Assembly: GCA_032718475.1 (NCBI GenBank)
Contig: JAUCBJ010000635.1
Location: forward strand, 1 to 34,492
Direction: 5' to 3'
Origin: Nemertoderma westbladi
Taxonomy: Eukaryota > Xenacoelomorpha > Nemertodermatida > Nemertodermatidae
DNA: 34,492 nt
Part shown: in pieces, positions 10,251 to 20,976 of the stretch
Numbering within the stretch: position 1 is the first letter of the stretch
Layout: each line of letters starts with the position of its first letter
The notes under the pieces: model-generated
Databases searched by the model: none
The model's input: the letters and a program-made list of their open reading frames with translations, nothing else
Told to the model about the DNA's origin: nothing
Program-made: the position numbers and the translations under genes

Positions 10251-11598
10251 TGTTACGAGGAACGTTGGGTGAGTAAAAAACAAAGAGCCAAGACTTTACT
10301 GCCTGTTTTGTAAGAAACAAAGAGGTAAAGTCGCATTAGGATCCAAAGAGCGTTAGGTCCCATCGCCATTTAAAGGAACAGGCTAGTAAAGGAGCACGTT
10401 ACAGAGGCGTGTTGGGAGAACCAAAACAATAAACGAAAGTTAACATGTTACAAGATTATGCAGGTCTTTATAATTGGGTCTTTGGTTTTGTACTCATCCG
10501 AGGATTGTCGATATAATATGATTAAACATTTTGTTTGATTTATGGAAATAAATAATTAATGAATTTGTATAATTAAGGGGGTACACCATTTTGGGACAAC
10601 TCTTCGATTTATCACTCTCAGCGTTTCAAAATTGTTTGGTTTTGGCTATAATTTGGAATATAGGTGCCTAAGATGCTATTCTAAAGGACAGGTCAGAAAA
10701 TTTTTTTTTTTCCGCTATTTAATATTAGTTAATACTAGTTAACAAACCTAGTTAACACATAAGGCTTTTACAGTTTTGAATATAATCACATGAAAGTTTT
10801 TTTATATGATAGATCAAAGATGGGGCAACATAACTATCAGGCAAAATTTTGTGAAAATAATTCTGCACCGCTAGGTAGCGCTGCAAATTTATGCTAATTT
10901 TTTAGGTTTGTTATAAATAGTATTAAATTTTATTAAGAAAAAATTTCGAAAAGTTGTCTGATACTTTTATGCAGGGTGGCTATGTAGACACCCAGAGAAA
11001 TTTTCATACTAATTGCTCAAAAATTGTAGAAGTAATAGGGTTTTGAAGTTGACAATTTCATAAAAAAAATATTTGGAGATAATCGACATTTCATTATACA
11101 TATTAATAGTAATTTCAATAGGAATCAATAAATTGAAATCGTTATAACTTGAAAACTAAAAGAGCTATTAAATGGCAGTTTTCAGATTTGGAAACACCAT
11201 TTAATCATTACTCAACGCCGTTAGTATTAACAGCTAGTTGTTATTTAGCACTTTACAACTTAGAGGACATTACAGTATTATATTGGCCTGCACATTTAGA
11301 ATTGGATTTTGTGTTATTAGTTAAGTAATATCCGATTAGCGGACATCACAACACGCCGTCATGGTTACCACATACACAATAGGTGGTATTTACTATTAAT
11401 GGCCTGACAGCCAGATAGGCCTAATGCATTACCTACAGCTAGCTATTAATAACCAGTAGTTATAAACTATTAAGATAGCTCCAAACGCCACCATAAATAT
11501 AAGCTAACTTATTTATAACACAATTTATGTCATTTTTACATTTATTTATACAGCAACTAATTTAATTTGTGCGGTTTCTATCACTTATAATATATATA
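10251..11598. other. Non-coding interval with dispersed repeats
   Basis: AT-rich, without coding character. About 47 bases at 10388-10434 (beginning AAAGGAGCACGTTACAGAGG) recur in diverged form at 31340-31389, with a shorter match near 6551. A 35-base stretch at 11599-11633 recurs at 31568-31602 with two differences. Both are probably pieces of mobile elements. Confidence 0.5.
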
Positions 11599-11639
11599 CA
11601 ATTATTTCGTAATGTTACAATTTTGGAATAAAACTACAT

Positions 11640-11776
11640 ACATACTTGTTACAAAGTACTTTACAGTGTTCTGATCCTCGTGACTTTATTTTCACTCCCT
11701 CACTATGTTCGTTCGTGTAACAAAGCACTCGGATCATTATACTGTAAAGTGATACAGTACTTTACACACAAGTATG
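11640..11776. repeat. Imperfect hairpin / foldback element
   Basis: The left arm begins ACATACTTGTTACAAAGTAC and the right arm ends GTACTTTACACACAAGTATG. Inner segments TTTACAGT...TGATCC (about 11659-11676) and GGATCA...ACTGTAAA (11731-11748) also pair. Arms of about 40-50 bases flank a loop of roughly 45 bases, a MITE-like foldback. No target duplication is certain. Confidence 0.6.
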
Positions 11777-12682
11777 TAAATAGTATGTAAATATTACTTA
11801 ACACTTTGTGGTGATTTTTATAAGCATGGTTGAGTGCCATCTGTCTTGACTTAAAGTTATATGTATAACTTTATTTTAAACTAATAGATTTTAGAGAATT
11901 AACAATTACAGTACAGTATTATTATTAATATAATAATTAAAATGGACGAAAATAAAAGCTGATTTATTAATAAAAAAAAAAGAAACTGAAACCTGTATGT
12001 TCTATTAAATTCGGTTTATTGTTTTGGTTAGAATAATGTGCCACAGAGACCTGCTCCTTTCCCTTAATTAATAATTTAAGATTGGGACGAGATATTAATT
12101 CGCCGAGTTCCCCCCCCCCCCCCCCCCCCTGTCACCCGTAAGGATACGCAATAAGAACCGCGAAAGTAAAATAATTATCTGATAGTTGATCATCCTGTAA
12201 CTGTAAAACTGTTAAGTTTTCTGGAATGAAAACAATAAATTATACCACTTCAAATTTTAGAGCTATATAGTTCTGATAATCTCAATTATGAAATTGTAGA
12301 CGGGGCTGGGGGGGGGGGGGGGGGGGGGGGGACACTTCACGTGAATTCCGTATCATTTTTGCTATTGTGAGAATTTCAGCCTGGGGTACAACATTCAATA
12401 CAATAATTTAAAACATTAAGACATTTTCATTCCCAACATATTTACTGCTTACTCATTGACTTTATGAAATTTATAACTAATCAACTAACATCGTAATATT
12501 TATAATATTATCATAATATTAATAATCGAAACAGTAAGCTTGCATAACTAAAATCACAGGCAGTGAAATCTCTAGTATTTGAGATCTGCAATTAGCGTAA
12601 TAATCAGTGTAAAAGTTACATCTAAAATGATAAAATAAGATCTAATATTTCAAGATTTGGTGTAAAAAGTAACATATATTCG
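11777..12682. other. Non-coding interval with C20 and G24 tracts
   Basis: AT-rich downstream flank of the PTCHD3-like gene. It holds a run of 20 C (12110-12129) and a run of 24 G (12308-12331). I saw no canonical AATAAA on the minus strand close to the stop codon at 12683. Confidence 0.5.
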
Positions 12683-15427
12683 TTAGTTATCACCTGGACA
12701 TTTAGTACCTTCCTTATCCCAAATTAATGTGTTAATATGTTTGACACGTCTTCTTGAACGCGACGGTCCAATCAACGACAGCAGAACCGGTAGGAATATT
12801 AGTCCGTGAAGAACTCCTAATGTATTGACTAACACCATCATCTTAAAGAATGAAATGAAAACGTAAGACTCGGCATTAACCAGAGTAATAACCCCTAGGA
12901 TGGAAGTTACTGCAGCATTGAGCACGGGGACCCCAACTCGCGATAGCCCGCGAGCCATACGCTCGTCGCGTGTCACCCCATCGCTCGTCATGAACGCGTG
13001 ACACACATGAGCGCATGCATCGACAGTGAACCCAATACTGAGGACTATCTCTATCATTGTCACAGAGTTGAGAGTCAGTCCCCAGAAGTGCATCAAACCG
13101 ATCATATCCGTTATGACCATGGTCATGATAACAGTGATGTAGACTGCTGATAGCGGATGAGGTATGAAGATTACGGCGACTATAAACATAGCCGCCACAC
13201 CCATTCCGATTGTCTGCAATGTGCTACGGAGTACCGTTACGTATTGTTCGTAGTATATGAAAGCGCCGGTGTAAGCAAACGCAGGGATATTACTTGCGTC
13301 GACTATGGAACGAACTCCCAGCATCATAGCGCCCTCTTCAGTCGATGTGTTGAACTGGGTGGCCAATACGTACATCCTAGAAGCCGCAATACTAGTTTCG
13401 TTCTTAGACCACAATATGTCGTCAGAGAAAGTGGTTCCGAAATAGTTGTCGGAATTTTGTAGAAATTCTGCTAATTTTTGTACGAAAATCGATTTCGTGT
13501 GCGGTAACGTTTCGTTGACAGACTTTAGGTACATATCAAAACTAAGTAGCCATGATATAACAACATTGCTATTAACGAAATCAGATGAAGTGAGGTTATT
13601 GATGAGTTGTGTGATGTTGGTTTGAACTTCTTTGTCCCAGTAATCTATAGGTTCATCAAAAACTATTTGAATGGCGGAACCGCCTCTGCCAAAATACTTA
13701 TCTGTATAATGGGTAACGTTTACGAAATAAGAATCTTTCGCAATAATGTAGTTCAGTTCTAGGCCTTCCTGAAGATTCATTGTACCCCAGACACCCACAC
13801 CCAATAGCGCAGCGAATAATAGCAAAATTAAAATCTTAATAAATTTATTTTTCAAAGAAATCGGAAGGCACTTTCTAGGCAATGACTCGCATATGGAATC
13901 GTCTGCGACATTGCTGTTGGGTGGTTCCCCGTTACAACACATGATGGCGCATAAACTTTGGCCGCGTTCTATCATTTCTGCTTTGGATGCGACGACTTTA
14001 CAGGTAAAGGCGTGGCGATTCGCATAGACTCTTCTAGAGTGAATGGTAAGAGCGGCACCGAAGAAGAGGAGTTGATTGAGGTAGGAGATAAAGACGGCGA
14101 AACCCGTGTAGATGCAGAAGTAGCGAACGCTGGCAAAGGGAGTGGTAGTCCCAGCGAGAAACGCCAAGAAATCTGTGAGCGAAGTAATTGTTATACCGAC
14201 CGCGGCTCTTCTGAAGGTCAACCCGATGTGGCGTTCCACCGAATCTTGCATGCCTACGTCTTTCCACCCCGCTAGCAACAAGAACATATCGTCCACGCCG
14301 ATTCCTATAATGAGATACGGCATAACCCCGACGATACTAACGAATGTTACCCCGGTTAGAGACAACAAACCAATGGTAAACACTATGGCAAGCACAGTTG
14401 CTATGATACCCGCATTTGTTAACAGGCTTTTCGAGGTGACCCAGTTACCACCACTGTTTACTAAAGATGCGTATAAACACATGATAGCGAAAGTAAGTGC
14501 AAAAGATGTGACGTCAGTTCCGGTGCCACCATTTGCCTCTATACTCAAACTCCGTGGCACCGAGCGGTACATCATTGAATTATTTAATGTTTCTATGACA
14601 ACGCCAACACTTTCGAGGAATTTATCTTCGAACATCAAAGAAATTTCCTTTTCTTCGTGATTTCCTTGTCTGAGATTCCAGCGAAACCTCAACGCTTCGG
14701 CGGAGACCAGAAACTGGGTTGTTAGGAAACGAGGATCACTGGTAGTGTTAATCCAGGGTAGTGGCCAATCAGCACGCGACACGTTCATTGTTGACTTCCA
14801 TTCTTCTAAGCTACTCACTACTATAAGATTCGGTTTGCCAATTTCGAAACTGATAGTAATTTTTCTCCCGTCGCGCAGCCATATGATTGGGAACGGAATG
14901 GGTCGAGTTTTTATTTGCTCTCGTATTTTATTCTCATCGAAGTAACTTAGCAACCATTCACCGTTACAACGCCCATGTACTTTCAAACAAATATCTTTGT
15001 ATTTATATATATTTCCATTGGATGATATAGTTACATTTTCCACTATGTGTTTCACTTTGTACAAGTCCAGCAAAGATTCGGAATTCAACACACTGGAACC
15101 TTCAGGAGAACCAGTGATTATCACTTCCCCATACAGACCCATATTTGGGAGTTGGAAATTCTCTAGACTTTTCCCGGCTCTCAGTGGGAATATCTTATTC
15201 AATCTCTGCCGGTCGAGCACCGATTGGCTATTGGACGGGGTGTACAACTGCTCTACGTCCGATGATTGGTTCATATTTACTATGCCAAGGGCCATCAATC
15301 CACTAATCGAAACCACACAGAAGATAATATACCAAGGGTATCGAGATACAATATGCCCAATCTTCTCGAACAGTCGACCCATGAAGGTGTCCACCGCCAT
15401 TACTTTGTGGGATGCACAACACTCCAT
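12683..15427 (-). CDS. Patched domain-containing protein, PTCHD3-like RND permease (intronless)
   Basis: One uninterrupted frame of 914 codons from ATG at 15427 (context GCAATGGAG); a second good start is at 15400. The open frame extends a little further up only through non-ATG codons. The protein has the RND/Patched plan: a first membrane segment (about 32-51), a large glycosylatable loop with several NxT/S sites and a Cys pair in CLKVHGRC, a sterol-sensing-type five-helix block (about 305-463) with GIGVDDMF at 375-382 in helix 4, then a second half starting near 530 with another large loop and five helices from about 735. GFTVDACAH (799-807) in helix 10 is the characteristic PTCHD version of that helix. 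The acidic pair in helix 4 matches the proton or cation pathway of RND transporters; helix 10 has only one Asp. It should sit in the plasma membrane or endomembranes; the substrate is unknown, with sterols or lipids suggested by family. Length is normal for the family. The lack of introns suggests a retrocopy origin, or an invertebrate PTCHD expansion. Orphan Patched-related proteins other than PTCHD3 are the alternative. Confidence 0.95.
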   Translation of the reverse strand: MECCASHKVMAVDTFMGRLFEKIGHIVSRYPWYIIFCVVSISGLMALGIVNMNQSSDVEQLYTPSNSQSVLDRQRLNKIFPLRAGKSLENFQLPNMGLYGEVIITGSPEGSSVLNSESLLDLYKVKHIVENVTISSNGNIYKYKDICLKVHGRCNGEWLLSYFDENKIREQIKTRPIPFPIIWLRDGRKITISFEIGKPNLIVVSSLEEWKSTMNVSRADWPLPWINTTSDPRFLTTQFLVSAEALRFRWNLRQGNHEEKEISLMFEDKFLESVGVVIETLNNSMMYRSVPRSLSIEANGGTGTDVTSFALTFAIMCLYASLVNSGGNWVTSKSLLTNAGIIATVLAIVFTIGLLSLTGVTFVSIVGVMPYLIIGIGVDDMFLLLAGWKDVGMQDSVERHIGLTFRRAAVGITITSLTDFLAFLAGTTTPFASVRYFCIYTGFAVFISYLNQLLFFGAALTIHSRRVYANRHAFTCKVVASKAEMIERGQSLCAIMCCNGEPPNSNVADDSICESLPRKCLPISLKNKFIKILILLLFAALLGVGVWGTMNLQEGLELNYIIAKDSYFVNVTHYTDKYFGRGGSAIQIVFDEPIDYWDKEVQTNITQLINNLTSSDFVNSNVVISWLLSFDMYLKSVNETLPHTKSIFVQKLAEFLQNSDNYFGTTFSDDILWSKNETSIAASRMYVLATQFNTSTEEGAMMLGVRSIVDASNIPAFAYTGAFIYYEQYVTVLRSTLQTIGMGVAAMFIVAVIFIPHPLSAVYITVIMTMVITDMIGLMHFWGLTLNSVTMIEIVLSIGFTVDACAHVCHAFMTSDGVTRDERMARGLSRVGVPVLNAAVTSILGVITLVNAESYVFISFFKMMVLVNTLGVLHGLIFLPVLLSLIGPSRSRRRVKHINTLIWDKEGTKCPGDN

Positions 15428-16687
15428 TGCCGTAAGTATAAAGATGTCCAACAATCCAGTTGTCCAGATCCCTTGCACTAATTTAGCTAACTAGTTATCG
15501 TTATTAAATTGTGTGCTGTACTGCAAAATAATATACAAAAAGTAGATTCAACATAGGGCCTAAATTGTATTGAAATATTTAAAAATCTCAGGAAAAATTG
15601 CCCATACAGCAAAAACGATACTTGAGAATTTCACAATTATGACAAGATTTGCAGTATAAAGAAATCTATAGACTTAACATGAGCAGAGGGGGTGGGTTCA
15701 AAGTATGGAGTAGGGTACAAACTTCACAGAGTCGAAATATTTCGAAATCGGGCATATTAGAATTATTTTTAACGAACTATATTTGTATAGACAATATACA
15801 AATAGGAAATACTGACAATGTTATCGCCCTTTTATAGCTGGTGCTTGTGTTATTCGATACTGTTAGTATTAATGCAATGGGTAAAATCCGGGAAACCTCA
15901 ACACAATCACAATCACACAATCAGAGCAGAAAACTAAACATACGAAACTAACGAACAACCCAATCACAAACATCTGACCCCCCTCCCAGGTTCATGGTTG
16001 AGAAATACGGGGTAAAGTTTGCATATTCCCGAATAAACCCCTTATTCTGACTTCACTATAATCCTAATTTTTCATCCCTTTAGGAGTGAAAAGGGCTTAT
16101 CTGCGGCCCCCAGATTGTATTAACAAGTAGAACTAGGCCACCTGCAGAAGGACAATCAAACCACGTGAAGTAATAAAAAAAAAACTGGCGCAAGGAGCGA
16201 TAAAACTAAAATTATCAGAAGTTGTATCAGACTATCGAATTACATAAATAAATTAAATTAATTTCGGGAAGAGATCCGTATGATTTTTAACTTTTATTTA
16301 TTTCAACTTACTTTACATGCATTCAACAACGTGGAATGAATTTATTATTCATTTATAACATAAAGTCCTTAAGATAAATAATTTAAAATTTTAAAATTAA
16401 GATAAATTAAATTATTTATTTAGATTAAATTAATTAGATAATACAAAAATATAGAACAGAAATACCATACAAGTTGATGCCTAGGTGAAAGTTAACATTC
16501 TAGAACACAATAATTACTTTACCGTTTACAAATCCCTAAATTAATTACGTACATAGTAATAAGTTCATTAATTACATATTAAAATGTAAAAATACTACTC
16601 AGAAAAAGAAACATAGGAAGACAACAGGTAAAATCCAAAACATGTCGCATTTGTACAATCTAGTAAACAAACCAATAAACTACCAAA
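15428..16687. promoter_or_regulatory. Shared divergent intergenic region between PTCHD3-like and TSSK-like genes
   Basis: The start codons of two intronless genes face away from each other across 1,260 bases, so both promoters should lie here. It is AT-rich, with a few TATAAA-like strings (for example near 15653) and one CACGTG at 16162-16167. I could not identify a defined core promoter. No other gene is seen. Confidence 0.4.
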
Positions 16688-17734
16688 ATGGAAAGCCATG
16701 CACCGGTGTCCTGTAACATTCCTGCATTTGCAGGAGTCAGAAAATCGTTAGCCAAACGAGAAAAAATATTATCCGACGAAGAGATATTGGGAAAACAAGG
16801 ATACAATTTATTACCTGGCCAACTCGGGGAAGGATCGTATGCCAAAGTTAAAAAGGCAAAGAAACTTGATATAAATAAAAATGTAGCACTAAAAATAATC
16901 GACAAATCAGATGCACCGGAGAAATTCCTCTCTAAATTCTTACCTAGAGAATTGACCTGCCTACAGAAAATAAAACATGAAAATATTATACATATGTACG
17001 ATATACTTTATATCAACAACAAAGTTGTCATAGTCCTGGAATTAGCGAGTCGCGGAGATTTACTAGAGTATATCAAACTTCGACAGAACATAGTTGAAGA
17101 AGTAGCTGGCAAGTTCTTCATGCAGCTTACAGATGCGATAAAATACATCCATGGCCAAGGCATATGCCACCGAGATCTCAAATGCGAAAACGTTCTGTTG
17201 CATACTGAAAGAGTGGAGGACAATAAAGTTGAAGGAAATATTAATAACGGTGGAAATAATAAAAAGAAAGGCAATAATAACAATGAAGTAATTAATAATG
17301 GAGGAAGTTATAAAGTAAAACTTACTGACTTTGGGTTTGGAAGAGAATTCGGCAAGAAAGAATTATCCGAAACATTTTGCGGTTCTGCGGCGTATGCGGC
17401 ACCGGAGGTGCTTTCAGGGACGAAATATTCGCCGGTGTATTACGACGTTTGGTCGTGCGGGATAATTCTCTACATAATGGTGAATGGGTCCATGCCTTAC
17501 GACGACACCAAACTACAGCATATGGTAAAAATGCAGAGAGATCATCAACTCCGTTTCTCCAGTAAGGTCCAGTTGTCTACAGAAGTGAAGAACCTTATTA
17601 AGCAAATTCTGCATCCTGTACCGGAAAAGAGACCGTCATTACAAGAAATACAAGACGACGTTTGGCTGAAAGGCATTAGAGAGAAACTTCAAGAGGAGAA
17701 AAACACTCTTCATAAAAATGAAGCAAATAATTAA
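16688..17734 (+). CDS. TSSK-like serine/threonine protein kinase (intronless)
   Basis: A 348-codon uninterrupted frame starts at ATG 16688 (context CAAAATGG). It is a complete protein kinase domain: glycine loop LGEGSYAKV (46-54), ATP-anchoring Lys69 in VALK, helix-C Glu88, catalytic loop HRDLKCEN (161-168, Asp163), DFG at 214-216, and activation segment FCGSAAYAAPEVLSG with APE at 238-240. The string CGSAAYAAPEVL followed by YDVWSCGIILYIMVNGSMPYDD is the hallmark of the testis-specific serine kinase family, a CaMK-group branch acting in late spermatids and sperm in mammals. Oddly, 35 or so Asn/Gly/Lys-rich residues (about 172-207) separate the catalytic loop from DFG, where the family normally has a short beta-hairpin. 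All catalytic residues are intact, so it should be active. A basic, coiled-coil-prone tail follows the domain. It is divergent to the PTCHD3-like gene. Confidence 0.95.
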   Translation: MESHAPVSCNIPAFAGVRKSLAKREKILSDEEILGKQGYNLLPGQLGEGSYAKVKKAKKLDINKNVALKIIDKSDAPEKFLSKFLPRELTCLQKIKHENIIHMYDILYINNKVVIVLELASRGDLLEYIKLRQNIVEEVAGKFFMQLTDAIKYIHGQGICHRDLKCENVLLHTERVEDNKVEGNINNGGNNKKKGNNNNEVINNGGSYKVKLTDFGFGREFGKKELSETFCGSAAYAAPEVLSGTKYSPVYYDVWSCGIILYIMVNGSMPYDDTKLQHMVKMQRDHQLRFSSKVQLSTEVKNLIKQILHPVPEKRPSLQEIQDDVWLKGIREKLQEEKNTLHKNEANN

Positions 17735-17747
17735 TAATAATAATAAT

Positions 17748-17757
17748 AATAAATAAA
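17748..17757 (+). terminator. Overlapping AATAAA polyadenylation signals of the TSSK-like gene
   Basis: Two overlapping AATAAA hexamers (17748-17753 and 17752-17757) lie about 15 bases after the stop codon, at the end of an (AAT)n run. The very short 3' UTR this implies is plausible but unproven, because the AAT repeat makes AATAAA likely by chance. Confidence 0.45.
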
Positions 17758-18149
17758 CAATGAAAATATTTCAATAAGATAACATTATAGACCAATCACA
17801 TCCAAATATTCAACATATACTACACCCGTTGTAATACAGTGGAACCCTCTGTATTCAGATGGTTCGTATTTTCTTTAGCTGAATTTCCGTAATATCCCCC
17901 CCCCCCCTACCCTAATTTTCCCATTACAAATCCTCAGGAGATGGTAAGAAATTTGAAATAGGTAGAGATTTAGTTAGTTGGACATCCTGACTTCTAACTT
18001 TTGCGAACAATCATCGTTTAACTACAGCCACAGGCTTTTAAAAAGTTTCTCAGTCGCTATTTCACCAGTTGTACCGATTATTATTAAATCTTACAGTAGT
18101 TTGTTGGAAATACAAGGTTGACATCTTTATAAATCTGTAACAAAATCTG
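17758..18149. other. Non-coding, C12 tract
   Basis: AT-rich 3' flank of the kinase gene with a C run at 17896-17907. Nothing else is recognised. Confidence 0.5.
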
Positions 18150-18300
18150 AATTTCGTCAAGAAGTAGCTGAGATATGGAAGTTCAATAATTATTACACAA
18201 TTATGTAGCTATTCATACATAAACAAAATGGTGTAGAATATTGTGTATTTTTATTTTATTAAATAGAATAAAACACCGCAAATGCAAATACATGGGTACT
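18150..18300. repeat. Foldback element, copy 2 (related to 3346-3640)
   Basis: It shares GTAGCTGAGATATG, TAGCTATTCATA, AACAAAATG, AGAATATTGTG and AAATAGAATAAAA, in order, with arms of the palindromic element at 3346-3640. Only one set of arms is retained, so it looks like a deleted or recombined copy. Confidence 0.55.
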
Positions 18301-20403
18301 AATATATGTATAATAGTATGGGCCTTTCAAATGTCCTCAAATATCTCAAGCTAAAATTATCATTTTGTGTGCCTGCACGTTAAATTGCCAACCTAGGTAT
18401 GTTTTATGGAAAACTATTAATATTTAACTATACGTCATTGTATCGTCATTGCATAAAATAGCACATAATAGCGTTACGGCAGGAGTGATTTTGTTTAATA
18501 GAACGAGGGTCGTAAAAGCTTTAATGTGCTAATTCTTAATTATGAACAATGGCGAATCCAATGTTATTTATTTGTGGGGAATTATTATTTGTAGGTATGC
18601 ACTTAAACTTTCTAGAACAACCTAATACTGGTGACATACTGGAAATACATAGTAAAATGTATGGCGTAGGGACATACTGAGAAACAATGTCGCACTGCGA
18701 TATAAAGTTAGAAAATAATATGTCGCCCTGGCGATTTGGTAGTGCGAAATTAATTCCATACAAATAAATAATAATCTATTTCAATTTTCTTGCAAATATT
18801 GAATAATTATTTTTGCAATATTAGGTGTTTAAGTATGTTTGACTTCGCCGAGTTAAATAGCTTTTAATCTGCTTTTAAAATAAGCTCCTTTTCTACACTT
18901 GATTATTAAACTAATTATAAAGATATACGGAGGCCCTACATAAATTTCTTAAGTAAACATTTTTGTTCTAGAATCTTAAAGCGGATATATTTTCTACAAC
19001 AATAAGTAATGTAAACAGCCCATAACAGTAAAAAATTCCAAAAGGGGGGTGGGTGTACACACACACATGTTACAAGGCAATTCCATATACATTATAAAAT
19101 ACTGTACTTCATTATTAAGGGCCTAAGTTTAATACATGATTAAGTTTAGTGCCGGAATGGAGACTTCATTGTGCACGTAGGAGTAGTCATTGCGTTATAA
19201 AATATATAACCTGGAATCTATTATGTTGGCTCGCCTCTGGAAAAACAAAATTTTGTATTTACAAGATATTTGTGTTTATATGTTAGCTAATAACTGGAGG
19301 GCAGGCAACCTACATTCTGTAGGTAGCTGAAACCTTCTTCTGATATTTGACAACTTTTTTTTTGTTTCACTCAAGCGGCGTGTATTGGAATTAAATATTT
19401 AGCTAAAAAACACGAATAGTTAGTTCCTTGATATTTATCGAAATCTTTTGAAACTTACTTTTTGGATTCAGCAGTCAGCACCTTCGACATTACAAAAACT
19501 CTCCAGTTTTCTCAGATTTTTTTAATTACTGCACCAATTTATAATTCAATTCATTAAAATTCGCAATAATGATTGAAGACAACTTTTTAAAAAAAGGGAG
19601 CTGCCCAGAGAGTTCTTCAAGATCTTCTAAAAAAATCTTTCAAACGAGCCATGAATTATCGAATTAGGGTGAAAAATGAAGGAGTTGTAGTATTTCCGAG
19701 ATAATTTCCTTTACAGTTTGACCATTCTCGCTCAATACTGTCTGTCTAGGGTCTATCAATCGGTTAGTAACTTTTGGCACTAAGGATGCACACCACCTTA
19801 CTAAAAATATAATTATGGGGGTTTTTCGGAATCGGTGATTTCATTTCCGATGTCAGTTTTAATGTTTTGTGGAATCTAGGCTGTATAAAAAATATCTCGC
19901 TAAGCCATTTTAAGATTTGAAATCCACATCAAATTTTGCATCAGATGAAATAAAAAAAACAAAAATGTGAAAATTTTATTCGAGGGGGTACCCCACTCCC
20001 CCCCCCCCCCTCTCCCCTTAAAAAGGAAACTGAAAGTACTGAATTCATTGAGTGTAAGTTGCAACCTGGTTCTGTAGATTACCCTTTGTTCGGTAGCAAA
20101 TTCGAATTGAGAACGCTTACAAAAACGCTGAATCGGAAATTAATAATAATAAACTAACGTTTAATATAAAATTTATATATATATTTTCATATATCGGAAT
20201 CAAAATCCATGTACATATGATGATAAATAAATTTACTGCATCTAAATGGTAATTAAATATAAATTAGCAAATTATTAACAGCATAAATATATACAAAGTA
20301 AATATAACAGGTTAAATTATTCCGTAATAAATGGGGACAGTTCTATTTAGTTTGGCAATAAGGAAGACAGTTTTGGGTTGACTGATATACTATATAATAT
20401 CCT
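18301..20403. other. Non-coding interval
   Basis: AT-rich, with a C13 tract (19998-20010) and no open frame of coding character. The short open frame at 18536-18763 is not supported. No RNA gene is recognised. Confidence 0.5.
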
Positions 20404-20410
20404 CTATATA

Positions 20411-20976
20411 CACCATGTCTTGGAATATAGTGTCCTTAAGTTACCTACCACCCCCCCCCCCCCCCCCCTAATATTTTGTGAAGAATAGACTATTAATGAG
20501 ACGAAATTCCAAAAAAGGGTACACTAACACTATAGATCAGAGTTTTCGATGGATAGGATAGTGCACCAGTTGCATGTAGTGGTACTATTTATTGGTAAGG
20601 TGAGGATTCAAATTCGGCAATATAACTGTAATATATGGGCTACATTTAATTACATCTGAGCGAGGCTATTTAATTAACAAATATTCACTATAATGAATAA
20701 ACATAAGATCAACTGATCTAGATATGTTTTTCGCCACTCCCGCTCACAACCCCGTGACTAAAATCAGAGTAAAGAAGAGGAATAACTGCAGTGCGATTAT
20801 CGCATGTAGGAAAAAAATCTGAAAGCAAATATAACAATTTATCAATTATACAGGAAAAGGGCGGGATGTAAACTATCTTATTTATAATTTCATGCAATTT
20901 CATAAACAAACAGTAAACAAAAAAATTAAGGCACCGGTCCAGGTACCGGAATTATAGACACTTTATTGCAGGACAT
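20411..20976. mobile_element. Candidate TA-flanked inverted-repeat element
   Basis: CACCATGTCTTGGAATATAG near 20411, preceded by TA, is inverted as GCAGGACATGGTG ending near 20976, followed by TA. Roughly 24 of the outer 28 bases match. TA flanks and a CA-start terminus are typical of Tc1/mariner-type MITEs. A third, plus-orientation copy of the end lies at 3242. The inside carries a C18 tract (20451-20468) and no transposase. Confidence 0.5.

Noticed and set aside
8947-10320. Minus-strand open frame of 457 codons and overlapping shorter ones
   Set aside because: They are translations of the minisatellite, which lacks stop codons in all three minus frames; frame switching between units produces the same motifs in every frame.
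13157-15494. Plus-strand open frames of 66-172 codons opposite the PTCHD3-like gene
   Set aside because: They are antisense shadows of a gene with clear family motifs; none has recognisable protein features.
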